DNA from: Romanomermis culicivorax
Lineage: Eukaryota; Nematoda; Enoplea; Mermithida; Mermithidae
Length of the DNA stretch: 64,000 nt
Assembly (NCBI GenBank): GCA_963922205.1
Contig: CAWUHX010000350.1
Span: forward strand, 62,001-126,000
Reading direction: 5' to 3'
The translations under genes were made by a program, and so were the position numbers. Below the pieces are notes generated by a model. That model was given only the letters and a program-made list of their open reading frames with translations. It ran no database searches and was not told the origin of the DNA. This document shows positions 11,001 through 23,000 of this stretch, in pieces. The first letter of the stretch is position 1. Each line of letters opens with the position of its first letter.

Positions 11001-14000
11001 CATTGGCAATCCCGGATAATTCGGCGGAAAATAAGGTAACTGCTGCTGCTGGGCTTGCATCATCGCGTTTGGATCGGCCATTGACACTCCTTGCTGAGTT
11101 GTTTCAGTGGCCCTAGACCTGTCCAGTGAAGTCCTTCGACTGGAGTAGGACACGTCCACTCTATCATCGTGTTGGTAATATGCCGATGTTCTTTTTCTAC
11201 TTCGAGACTCTCTACTATCTTTGCGTTCTGCCGCTTCTCTCTTTTCTCTTTCCTTCCTTTCGTATTTCTTTTCGTAGTCATCGATCTCTTTCCGCCAACT
11301 TTCTTCTTCAGCTTCCTTGCATTTCTTTTCTCGCGACATCGACTTCTCTTGATGACTTTCGTCTCTGTGCCGACTTTCGTGCCTTCTTTTTCTGTCGTTT
11401 TCCGGCGTTTTCGATTTCTCCGTTCTTTGCGTATCACTTTCTTTTCTACTCCATCGTTTGGATACCTTACTGGTCGCAGGCCTAGCGTGGGCATGCTTGA
11501 CTCGGTATCCCACTCTTTTCTTTAAGGCTTTTTGAACTTCCAATATATCGTGAGCCTTCTTTCGATCGATAACTTCCCAAAACCGTATTCTGGGGTCCGT
11601 ATTGTCAATTTCCTTTTTCTAAACTTGTATATTCGTGTATTTGGGTTCAGGGTCCTTCTTGTCTTGCAGCACTGCCTTAGCAACCGTATACGCTAACCCC
11701 GCTGCCTTTGCCTGACATGAGGAGTATAACCTATGAAAATTGCTCCCTGCCCCTCCTTGCCTAGCGTTGAACTCGCGGCGCAATTTCATCGTAACATACG
11801 CATGGGCTTGGTAATGGAATCCAGCGAAATTTTGGGGAATCCTGCCCAATCTCGACAATTTCATAAATAGACACGCGCAAGCCCATACGGCGGCTTCATA
11901 GGCTTTCTCCGCAGATCGTGTAGTACTCCATTCCGTTAATTGAAGCTCGAAAATACTCCACAATTTTTCTGGCAAGTTCGCCTGAAGAATGTGAAACTGT
12001 AGTTCGTAATATCGTATAGTTTCAATTTCGATCCCGGCTTCGTCGTACACACGGTTTATCAAATCCGTCGCCATTAGAGCTACCTCTTCGTCTAAAGTCG
12101 GATCCATGTGCGCGAGATACTTCTGGACACATGGGTTTGACAGAGATACTCTCCCATACTGGAAATCGACGACGTACTTTCCTCCCTTCAAAGCCTTGTT
12201 AAGAACTTGTCCCCGTTTCCCGAGGCCTCGTCGATATTTTACTTTATCATTTGGATTTCCGGGTGGCTGTTGAAACTGCCCGCTCTTTACTTTGTCCAGT
12301 TCGGCTTTATTTTCTTCGCGACCTATCCGTTTCTCTGTAGCCTGTCTTTTCGATTGCATCACTTTCGCAAATTTTCCCGGATTCTTGATATTCTCTACAT
12401 TTTGCCCACCGGCTTTTGCATAAACCGGCGGCGTGGGCAAAACGTTATCCGTAATTTCTTCGTCATCGCTACCGATCTCTGATACCACTTCCACGTAGGG
12501 TTCTTCGCTCGTTTCTTCTTCCTCGGGATTGACATCTTCTAATTGCTTTGCTAATTCGATTGCGGCCTTGCCGTATTTTTCTTTTTCCAAAACTTCTATT
12601 TTTTCCTTCATTTCTTTTATCTGGTCAGTTAATTTCTCCAAATCGGGTTGGGTTTCTCTTTCAGTTTCGACTATTTCCATGAGTTTCTCCTCCTCTTCAA
12701 CACCTGTACTCCCCTCAGCGGGTGTACTGGCGATAGGGGGATCCGTGATGACCACAACTACGGGTTTCTCTTGCTCCATCTCGGTACCTGAAACATTCGA
12801 ATTATCTATTGTAGAGGGTACTGTCACAGTCTGCTCCTTCGAAGTTTCTTCCATAGGGCCCTGGCTAGCGGGAACCACAACTTCTACTTGCGGAGTCAGA
12901 TCTGAATCGTCCCACTTATTTACAGACTTAAAAGTTGCAGAGGTGCTAGGGGCCCATAGGTCCTTAGCCTCGAATATGGACGCGGAAACATTCCAATAAA
13001 TAAGATTTTGGCTCGCGGCATGAATATTCAAAAAATGAAACAAGTTATAAAAGTTACAATTCATATGATAAATAGAATTATCGCGCAAATTGGTCTTTAT
13101 TTCTTGGATAGGTTCTTTGCAGGATCGCGGTATCCATCTTATAGGTAGTACGCAAAAAGTGTTCTGGATGGATTTCGGCGTACGTATCTTCGGATACCGT
13201 TCCATCATCTGCTCCATTTGATTGGTAATTTTGTCGTTCAAAAGATCCTGGCCCATCCACTTCATAAATTCAACCCGTTCCTGCTCATTTCTCCACACAG
13301 AGGCCCACATACCAGACGTGAATCCAGGAACCCAGGATTTCCACTCTTGCGCCGAGTGAGGCCACAAGAAGTAAATGATTGGGTTCACGTTTTTCTCGTA
13401 CAAATCTTTGACTATGGGGACGATTGATCGGTCGATTTTGGCGTGATAATGGTCTTTAAGTGCCGAAACTTGTTCTCGTATAACATTAGTGAAGTGGATC
13501 ACTTCCTTAGGCCATTTTCCTTTTTTCATTTCCATTTCCCGGGGTTCAATTGGCCGTCCGAACTGCCGTGCCGCCAAGATATCCTCTAAATCCCAATCGT
13601 TTGTCGGTGCTTCTTCGGAGTCGTCCGTATTTTTTCTTTTCCTTGACGCTTTCACTTTTCTCTCTATCCACGGGAACCAACCGTTTGGTACTGGCTGTGG
13701 CTCAATATCGGTATTGGAGAAATGCGGAGGACAATGAAAAGTCCCGGGCGCCATTTCCTCCGACAATTTATACGTCGCTATAGCTTCTCCACGCATCATG
13801 AAATACAATGCGTCGGTGTTATCTGTTACTTCTTCCACTCCATATGCTCCTTTCCAGTCTGGATCCGCATATCTACCTTCGAACGTATCTCTAAATCTTC
13901 GTGCTAGATCGGAGATCAATTCCGGCTCCATCGTGTCGTGTGGATACAATTGAAAGCAATTTTGAATATCACTCGCGAATCCGTATCGAAGTAACGCTAA

Positions 14001-17000
14001 GAAACACACAAGAGACCCGCGCGCGTCGAGCGTCGCGTATCTCAGAAGTTCTATGTTTAGCTTATCTGCCTCCATTAGCTGTCGAAACTCTAGGGAACTC
14101 AACTGTCCCCACGAAATCTTGAAGGCGTGGGCCCATAAAAACAAAATTTCCGTCATGAGGGCTTTCAAATTGAGACCTTCGGGGCTGATTCCGACTATTC
14201 TTGCTTTCGGCTTGTCCCTCATTTCTGCCAACACAATCTCCAAATCGTAAACGCAGCACGATAAAATATAATCTATGTTGTCCCGTTTTTTCCGCACAAG
14301 TTCTTTTTCTTGATCCAAATATCCGAATTTGGTCAAAACTAATGTGATGTCCTCTCGGATATGAAAACCGACGATGATGTTTTCGCGGCGAAATATTGTT
14401 CCATATACTTTGTGGAAATGTTCTTTGTCCCAAAATTTCAAATCGATTATGAAGTTCTTTCCGCACATGGTTGAAATTGTTAAAAGTCGCAATGCGTCGC
14501 TAGGCTTCGATCCTGGGGTTTTTGGCTTCCTCCCACTTTCTGTATCCAACGCTATGACTATCCGTCCTCGGAACTTCGAATTGTTTATCGCTCTAATAAA
14601 TGCTTTCAAATTTTCGGGCGCCAAAAATAATGGTTCTTCGATGGCCGCATGAGGCACACCGAACAACGACGTGAAATAATTTGAAATATCCGTTGAACGC
14701 ACTAATCTTCGAACATTGTAAGCTTAAAATTTTCATACAATTTTCTAACTACAATTTTTGACAATAATTTCGAAACAAAAACGACTCAAATGCACAAGAA
14801 TAAATTTGGACGAAGGGGAGTTGATCAGGCTCTCAAACACCCAAAATCCTCGGCATATAAATTGCCGGCCGGTCAACTCAGAGTCCTATTCCGAAAAATT
14901 TCAACATATATTCTACCCTTCCGATACTTACTACTAAGTTGAAAATTCGTATTATCTTGCCGATCTTGAGGCTGCCCGAAGGTGCTATCAATTTCGACGA
15001 TAGTGGACGTTGCCATATCGCGTTTGGATTCGAATTTCTTGAAATTTCCAATCGACGAAAATTACTAATACACTGTTGTATGGCAACATAAAACATTCCA
15101 CCCGTAGGATTGATGTTTTAGCCAATCCACGGGTTCCGAACCCGGCCATTTTTGTTGAGCCCTGGTCGGGATGGTTACACCTACCCCGACATTAGCCAAT
15201 GGTGGGACAGCTACGGCGCCACCCAGGAAGCCCTTCAACACTGGTGACCGTACCAGGGGCCCCCCTGTTGCTCCAAGGGGGGAGGGATGTTGTATGGCAA
15301 CATAAAACATTCCACCCGTAGGATTGATGTTTTAGCCAATCCACGGGTTCCGAACCCGGCCATTTTTGTGGAGCCCTGGTCGGGATGGTTACACCTACCC
15401 CGACATTGGCCAATGGTGGGACAGCTACGGCGCCACCCAGGAAGCCCTTCAACAACACTAACGCTTTGCAAATGAAATCTAAAAAATAATTCCATAATTC
15501 CTCGGCTTCGACTTCAATGATTCGGGGAAGATTTTCCCGGGACTTATAAAGATTTAATTTTTTCACACTGAGCGCGTGAAAAAATATTACTTCACCCATT
15601 AAAAATTTTCCGGCGTCATAATTTTTTGGAAAATGCCCAAAACTTGCCATAAAGTTGCCAAAAATAAGTCAGTACAATTAAAAATTGAAAAAGAAGAAAG
15701 GGGAAAAGGTTAGAAAAAATACAATACACAGGGCATTAGAAAATACACATAAAATTAATCCTAACAAAACGCCCACCGAAAACGATAAAAATGAATTGTT
15801 AATTACAGTAAAAATCGGGCGTTCGCGTAACAAAAGGCATTACGCGATTTACAGAAACTATTTGTACGCGCGATTCTGGTTTCCCAGCGCGACGTATTTT
15901 AATGACATTTTTTCCTAAATTCGATGTCTCAATTACTTCGTACGGACCGTCGTTCGTTGTGTCGGCCTTTCCTTTGATGATTCCCTTCTGGTAGAGAACA
16001 AGTTCTCCCGTTTGGAACGTCTTCTCGCGAGCCTTCTTATCATACTGTAATTTTCTTTCGGCCGCGGATTTTTTATGGTTTTCATTTATGATTTTATACG
16101 TGTTAAGGAGGTGCTCCGTTAACATGTATCTGTAGGTATCGTAATTATTCTGGATAATTATTGGCCTCGCTATCTCATTATCCAATTGAAACCTTGCCTC
16201 GTGTCCGTACAGTAGGCTATGGGGGGAATTTTTCGTTGTTTTGTGCGGCGTAATCCGATACGCAAATAAAATTTGCTCGAGGTAGTGTGGCCAATCGTCC
16301 GGGTCGGTTATCGCGACTCTTCTAATTTGCTCTATTAGTGTTCTGTTGAATCTCTCCACCATACCATTGCACTGCGGGTGGTATGGTGTTGTATTTATTT
16401 TCTTTATTTTTAAGAGATCGCACACGTTGCGCATTAACTCGGACATGTATGCTGAGCCTTGGTCACTCAGCAAGTGTTTTGGCGTTCCGTGCGTATAAAT
16501 GACCTTTTCCATAAATGCCTTCACTATTGTGTCGGCCTTTTGATCTGGGATGCATTTTGCCTCGACCCATTTCGTGAAATAGTCCATAAATACAATAACA
16601 TATGGCCTTTTTTCCCGGAGAGGCGAAATACTGACCACGTCGGTTGCTACTATCTCCCAAGGATACGAGACGGGTATTGGGTTAAGTGGTTGGATCGGAT
16701 TTGCTATGGGGCGGCACAGTTGGCAAACGACGCAGGATTTTATCCATTTAATAATGTCGTTTTCCATATTTGGCCACCAAAACTTGTTTCCTATCGCGGC
16801 GATAATTCTATCTATTCCCTGGTGCCCCATTAATGTATCGCCGTGATATTGATGTAAGATGAGGTGTCTAAGTCTTGATGGGATCACTAGTTGGCTTTTT
16901 CCATGGGCATTTTCACGGTATAATACTCCGTTTTCCAAGTGAAAACTATTAAAGTATTTTTTCGAACTATTTTCAGCAACGTTCCGAAAAATGTCCACCA

Positions 17001-20000
17001 ACTTCGGATCCAATTGTTGTTGTTTCTTAACTAATTCCAGGGATAATAATTCGGAATCTTTTTTCACTTCCTTCGGTGTTTGGTCTATTTCTTGTTGCGT
17101 CGGCGGTGGGGGATCAATGAATGTTTCCTGAGTCTCGGGTTCAAGCATTTGCCTCGTCATGGCTCTCGTAACCGCCATGCATTCGGGTTCCGTAGTCGAT
17201 TTCTCATCTTCGATTTCTTCCTTTGTTTCTTGTCTCTTACTTCGAATCTTTCCCTTTTCTTCGGATCGTGATAAGAAATCTGCGAAGGCGTTTTCACGTC
17301 CGGCGACGTATTCGAATATATAATTAAATTGTCCAAGATATAAAGCCCACTTTAACAACCTTTGATTTTGCTGTTTCTCTGCGGAGAGCCACGTGAGTGG
17401 TTTATGATCTGTCCTGATTGTGACCCTAAACCCCATCACGTAGTGCCTATACTGTTTGAACCCGTAAACTACCGCCAAACATTCTCTTTCTGTCGTTGAA
17501 TACCTTGTTTCCGCGTCGTTTAAAACTCGACTCGAGTAGGCTATTGTCCATCGATCGTTTTCCGTTTCCTGATACAAAATTGCCCCTATTGCCGTTCCTG
17601 AGGCATCTGTTTGAATTACAAATCTTGCCGATCCATCGAATACTGGATATCGTAGGAAGGGTGCTGTCATTAGGGCATTCTTTACACTTTCAAAAGCTGC
17701 CAACTGCTCCTCTGAAAGTTCAAACTTTTCCTTCCTATTCTTTTTTGTGAGGGCTTTAAATAAGGGTTGGGCGATAAAGGCTAAATTGTGAATGAAACGT
17801 TTAGACCACTGCACTAATCCCAAGAACTTTTGCAGCTGCTTGATGGATTTGGGTACTTCGAAATTTTTTACCGCTTCTATCTTTTGTGGATCTACTGACA
17901 TTCCCTTCTTGTCCAATATGTGGCCTAAGAATTTCACACTGGCTGGCATAAAGGAACATTTATCAGGTTTTAATGTGAGGTTCGCGTTTGTTAGACATCG
18001 AAATATTGTCTCCAAATTTTCTATATGTTCTTCGACGGTTTTTGAAAAAATTATGACATCGTCGATATATACTAGGCATATTTTCCATACATATGGATAC
18101 AAAATTCGTTCCATTAGTCGCTGGAATTCCGCAGGAGCATTCTTTAAACCGAACGGCATCACCTTGAACTGGAACAAACCTTCTTGACATATAAACGCTG
18201 TTTTTTCTTTTGATTCGGAGTGCATCGGTACCTGTCAGTACCCAGACTTTAAATCCAATGTTGAGAAGTACCGTGCTCCTCCTAGCGCATCTAAGTAATC
18301 ATCGATTCGAGGTATCGGAAATTTGTCGTCTTTCATCACTTGATTTATTCCTCTGTAGTCAACTACTGGTCTCCATGTGCCATCTTTTTTGCCTACTAAA
18401 AACAATGGCGCAGCCCAAGGGCTTCTAGAAGGCTCGATGACCCCCTTTTCCATCATATCCTTGACATGTTCTCGGATTATATCTCTTTGCATAATTGGAG
18501 CTCTCCAGTAGTGTTTTTGGACAGGTAGCGCATCTCCTGTATCGATCTTATGCTCCGCTTCGTGAGTCATCGTTAAAGGGTCGTTCTTCATGCTGAATGC
18601 CTGTCTATGCTTGAGTAAGACATTCATAAGCTGTTGTTGTCCTTCTCTATCGACACTCGATTCTTTTACCAACTGCGTAACAATTTTGACGAATTCGGGT
18701 TCGATTTGCCACTGAGTTTGAGGCTCTGATTGCAGTTGATGTATTTTTTCGTCAAATTCTGGCCCCACGAACTTCGTTTTGGACTTGGCTATCAACTCGT
18801 TGCTGCGCAATTTGATTCCTTTGTTTGTCTCATTTATGAGTAGGATACGAAAATTGTTGTCTCTAGCGTCCACAATTGAGGCATCGACGTCAAATAAAGT
18901 GTCTTTCCCCGTTTCTTCTACCACTATAGGACCCTTTGCCCAATCTTTCTGTGGCCAAACCACAGCTTGCACAAAAGAAGTGGTATTTGGGGGAATATAT
19001 GTCCCGTTTTTTGTCCAAATAAAGGTTTCTTCGTTCATTTCAGTAATTCGCATCACTTGTTCTTGATCCTCGTCACTTTCCAATTCAGGTAGATCTTCTT
19101 CTTTGACTTCTTCTTGTAGAGGTACGTAATCTAGAACCATGGGATTCGTAGGAATCGGTAAACGGGACGGTATTTGCGCATCGTCGAATAATGTCTCACT
19201 AATAATTTGTTTCTCTACATTTGCTAGACGTATGTGGCCGTTTCGAAAATCGATAGACGCCTGTATACTAGGATGGGTTAGAAAATCTAGGCCCAATATA
19301 ATGCCTTCATTTAGGTTATCTAGTAACGCGAATCTGGCCAGAAAATTCCCAAAACCGGTTCCAACGTACACAAATGTAGGACCATATGTTGTCACCCGTT
19401 TTCCGACAGCTGTTATGACTGAATTTAGGATAGGGAATTTTGTTTTGGGCGTATTCAGTAGCCTTGACGCTGTATCTGTCCTCATGAAGCTAGATTGCGC
19501 TCCCGTATCTATTAGGGCTTTAAATTCTTCTCCGCGTATCCTAACGGGTATCAATAACGGCTGACATTTGCGAAAATTTTCCAAAAATAGGTGCTCGTTA
19601 TCATTGGCGAGTCTAGGCTTCGTCTCTGAAGTAGAATTGATAACGTTCCCCAGGCCTAATTCGTAATTTTCTATCAAAACTCCATCTAATGCTATAATTT
19701 CCGGCTTATCTTGTTTTTTAGCCTCTTGTGAATTTATAACATTTACGGAATTATTCGGAGGGTTATTCACCGGTTGCGATGTTGTTGCGGGTACAATATT
19801 TGGCGGTGGCTGCGGGGCGTTATTTTGGCGGTAATAATATGCCACATTTGGATTCTGTTCGACATTATTATTGTGATATGGCAACTGTTGGCCGAAATTA
19901 GCAAATCCTGCTCTTCCACGATTTACAAAGCCGCCGCGATGGTCAAAATTTCGATTATTAAAATTATTGCCGCGATTCCACGACCTCCCTTGATCCGTTG

Positions 20001-23000
20001 GTTGGATCAATTCCGGGTGCAGGATAAAACAATTCTCAGACGAATGGCTATTCGATTTGTGGTATGTACAATACGGTCGACGATACGGATTTCCCAAAAT
20101 TCTACCAGGTAAATTGTTATTATATGGTACATTATTAGGATTATTATTGACTCCCCAACGATTAAGAGTTTGAGGACCCTGATTCCTAATTGCCTCATTA
20201 ACCATTTTCATAATATCCTGTTGTGATAAAGGAGTTTGAAATGCTGGTGGTGGCGGGAAAATTTGCTGAGGCCGTATAATCTGTTGTTGTTGACCAGTGT
20301 TAGTATCCTGCGGACGAAATTGTAAATTATTAAATCTTCTATTTTCATAGACTCGATTCAACCGATCATCTTCGCCGTCTTCCTGGTCCTCGCTGAATTC
20401 CTTCCAGGCCGTCGTATCGGCTTTCAACTTGTTTACGAATTCCGCCAAAGAGGCGATATTTTTGAACTCGTGCAGCCGACCCTCCATTCGTGTCTGGACA
20501 TAAACTGGAGCCTTGTGAAAATACGTTTCGATGACAATACGATTTCGTTCATTTTCGGTTTTTTCGTAATTTAATAAATGAACATAAGTTTTTATTCGGT
20601 GTAAAAAATCCTTTGTCGTCTCCCCTTTTCGTTTTTTCATATCATGTAACTCCCTTCTAAGTGCAGGAGTGTCCATTTTGGGAGCAATCATTCTAATCAC
20701 ACTCGCTTTTCCTTCTTCATAGCTACTATTTTTATCCACGTATGTCGAAGTTTCAAAATCGCAACATCGCCAAAGTACTTCAATTCTTAGGTCTTCGGTA
20801 TCTTCAGGCTTGAATGTGCCTTCCAAGCAGGCGAAAAAATTGAGTATCTCTGCGGCCTCCATTTTATCTGATATTTCTTTGTTCTTCATTCGACCCAAAA
20901 TTACCTTGATTCTTTTCTCAGGATCTTCGCAATATCGTCCATAATCTTGCTGATTTCGAGTTATACTTCCAGATACAGGTTGTTCCATTCCGCGATTCCA
21001 TGACGTTGTTGGTATTTCATCTTCCATCCTTCGATATTGTGCGCCTTGAGCCTGTGCCTGGGCGAGATGATTTTCGAACCAATTCAATTTCCTTTCTAAA
21101 CTCCTGTCTAAATGGTCTTTAACCGGTTCAGACTGAAGTATTTCCGTATTTTCGTAATTTGATATTCTTTCATCGAACTTCTTATCCGTTTTCCTCATCA
21201 ACTCCCGCATTTGTTTTTCGACCTCTTCCATTATCTTTCTCGCATTTTGTTGATCCTGCTCTCGTAACTTTTCTTCCAATAATTTTCTCTCTGCTCTTTC
21301 TTGCATAAGTTGTTCTAATATTTCTTGTTCCCGGAGCGCTGCTTTCGTTCTTTCTACATTAACGGCATTTGTTGATTTATCGACTGCTCTTTGCATTGAT
21401 TCCAGGATGGCTAAAGTGGCCACATCCTGCAAATTCCCTTTCGTCGGTCTTTCGGTTTCCTTCCTCGGTTTCGTTTCGATACCAATTTTTGCGTCGATTT
21501 CTGGTATTGTAGGCGTATATTTCGAATTATGAAATGATACCACATTCGTTTTTGGAGTTACATTAATCTTTTCGAAGGATGATACTGAACCAGAGGACGT
21601 CTGTATCCCCTGATCCGCATAATCATATGTCTCTGCGTCAATAGTCTGATCTTTGTTGCTGTCGTCGGGTGAATTCGCAAATTTCTTTGCTACTTGTTCG
21701 ATCGTTGCTTCCATATTTGCCATCCGTTCGTTGTGATCCTCCTTATTCAATTCCATTTGCGATAATGTTACTTTCGGCCGTCGTCCAGGTTGCTTCCGTA
21801 TCGTTAATTTCGGCTTCGATACTTTCTTCATCTTTTACCTTTGTAGCTGCACAAGTCACCAATGTCGTATTAACGTGGTCGTATACCCTCGGCTGCCTAC
21901 CTGCGGTTCTTGGGAGATCCAATCTGGTACGGCCCCTGACGCTAACCCGGTACTAACTTCACTCCTACTGCAGTGAGTTGAGACTTGATGTACGTGAACG
22001 TTTATTAGTGAACACAACACAACAGGTAGTGAAATACAATGAGGAATATAAGTACGAAACAAAGATGCAGAGTGCCGAAAATATAAACACTGACGCCAAC
22101 AACCTCCCTAGTCATCTGATCCTTCTAATTTGTCCCTGAGCGGCGAGCCACAGGGCCAATGGGATCTCTCAGGCCACGGCCTAAGCTGAAACTCTACCAA
22201 AATAGGTGAACTAACTCAAACTACCACTCACTGATTCCTCTCTTCAAAATGGAACGTCGAAAGCGTCTCAGGCCGCGTTATTACTCAAATTCGCCCGCGG
22301 CGCGTATCACGAAATACAAATGAACAAAATGACGATCCTCTCCTTCGTCACCACCATCCAAAATAACACAGCGTCCAAATGCTACGGTGCAGACGCCAAT
22401 AGTACACAAGGGAGAGGCGAATCTCCAGACGCGAATATTTTTCACAATAATAAGAAAAACTAAGAATGAATAAAAACGCTGGCGCGCGTCTAACATCGAC
22501 CTGCAAGTGATATGCAAAACATTTGCGCCAACCATTTGTTTATTTTAGACCAAAAATATGAGTGACACAAACCGTTTTATCGGTTTGTTTACCTGAGAAT
22601 AAATGAAAACACTTTAGCAATAAAGAAGCTTTAGAAAATGAAATGATGTAATTAGAGGACCAAAGGTCAGAGGAATTGACCCTCTGACACACATGTGTTT
22701 GGGATCAGTTGTGGGTACGTCCTAAGCGTGTCTAAGACATTTACCAGACGCATTCAAGATGTTCCGGGACAGGTCCTTGGTGCATTATAAAGGTGTTTCG
22801 GATGGCTCCTGGGTGCATTATGGAGTTGTCTAGGATAGGCCTTGGGAGCATTATGGAGGTGTCTGACATGGGTCCCAGGTTCATTGTGGAGATGTCTGGG
22901 ATGCGTGCTTGGTGCATTATAGAGTTGTCTAGGATGGGTCCTGGGTGCATCATGCAGGTGTCTGGGGATGGGTCCTGAGTCCATTATGGAGGTGTCTGAC

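Larger units (their letters stand above)
8651..22689 (-). mobile_element. Ty3/gypsy-class LTR retrotransposon, 14,039 bp
   Basis: Two 827-bp LTRs begin TGTC and end GACA (in + orientation TGTCGTATTAACG...CCTCTGACA). They differ at about four sites, so the insertion is young. A 4-bp duplication CACA flanks it (8647-8650, 22690-22693). On the - strand the order is LTR, primer-binding site, Gag-protease-RT-RNase H-integrase, TRIM insertion, a third frame with an exonuclease domain, polypurine tract, LTR. RT before integrase marks the Ty3/gypsy (Metaviridae) class. At 14 kb it is about twice the usual size because of the 4-kb third frame and a 1.1-kb 3' untranslated region. It lies in the last intron of pseudo-protease A, in the same orientation as that gene. 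Confidence 0.95.

Noticed and set aside
11619-14723. An env gene in the third frame
   Set aside because: I see no signal peptide, membrane segment or furin-like site; the N-terminus has exonuclease motifs instead.
18235-18237. TGA read as Trp (altered genetic code)
   Set aside because: All host exons here use TGA, TAA or TAG as normal stops: two of the terminal exons I placed (33305 and 49340) end in TGA, as does 59189.
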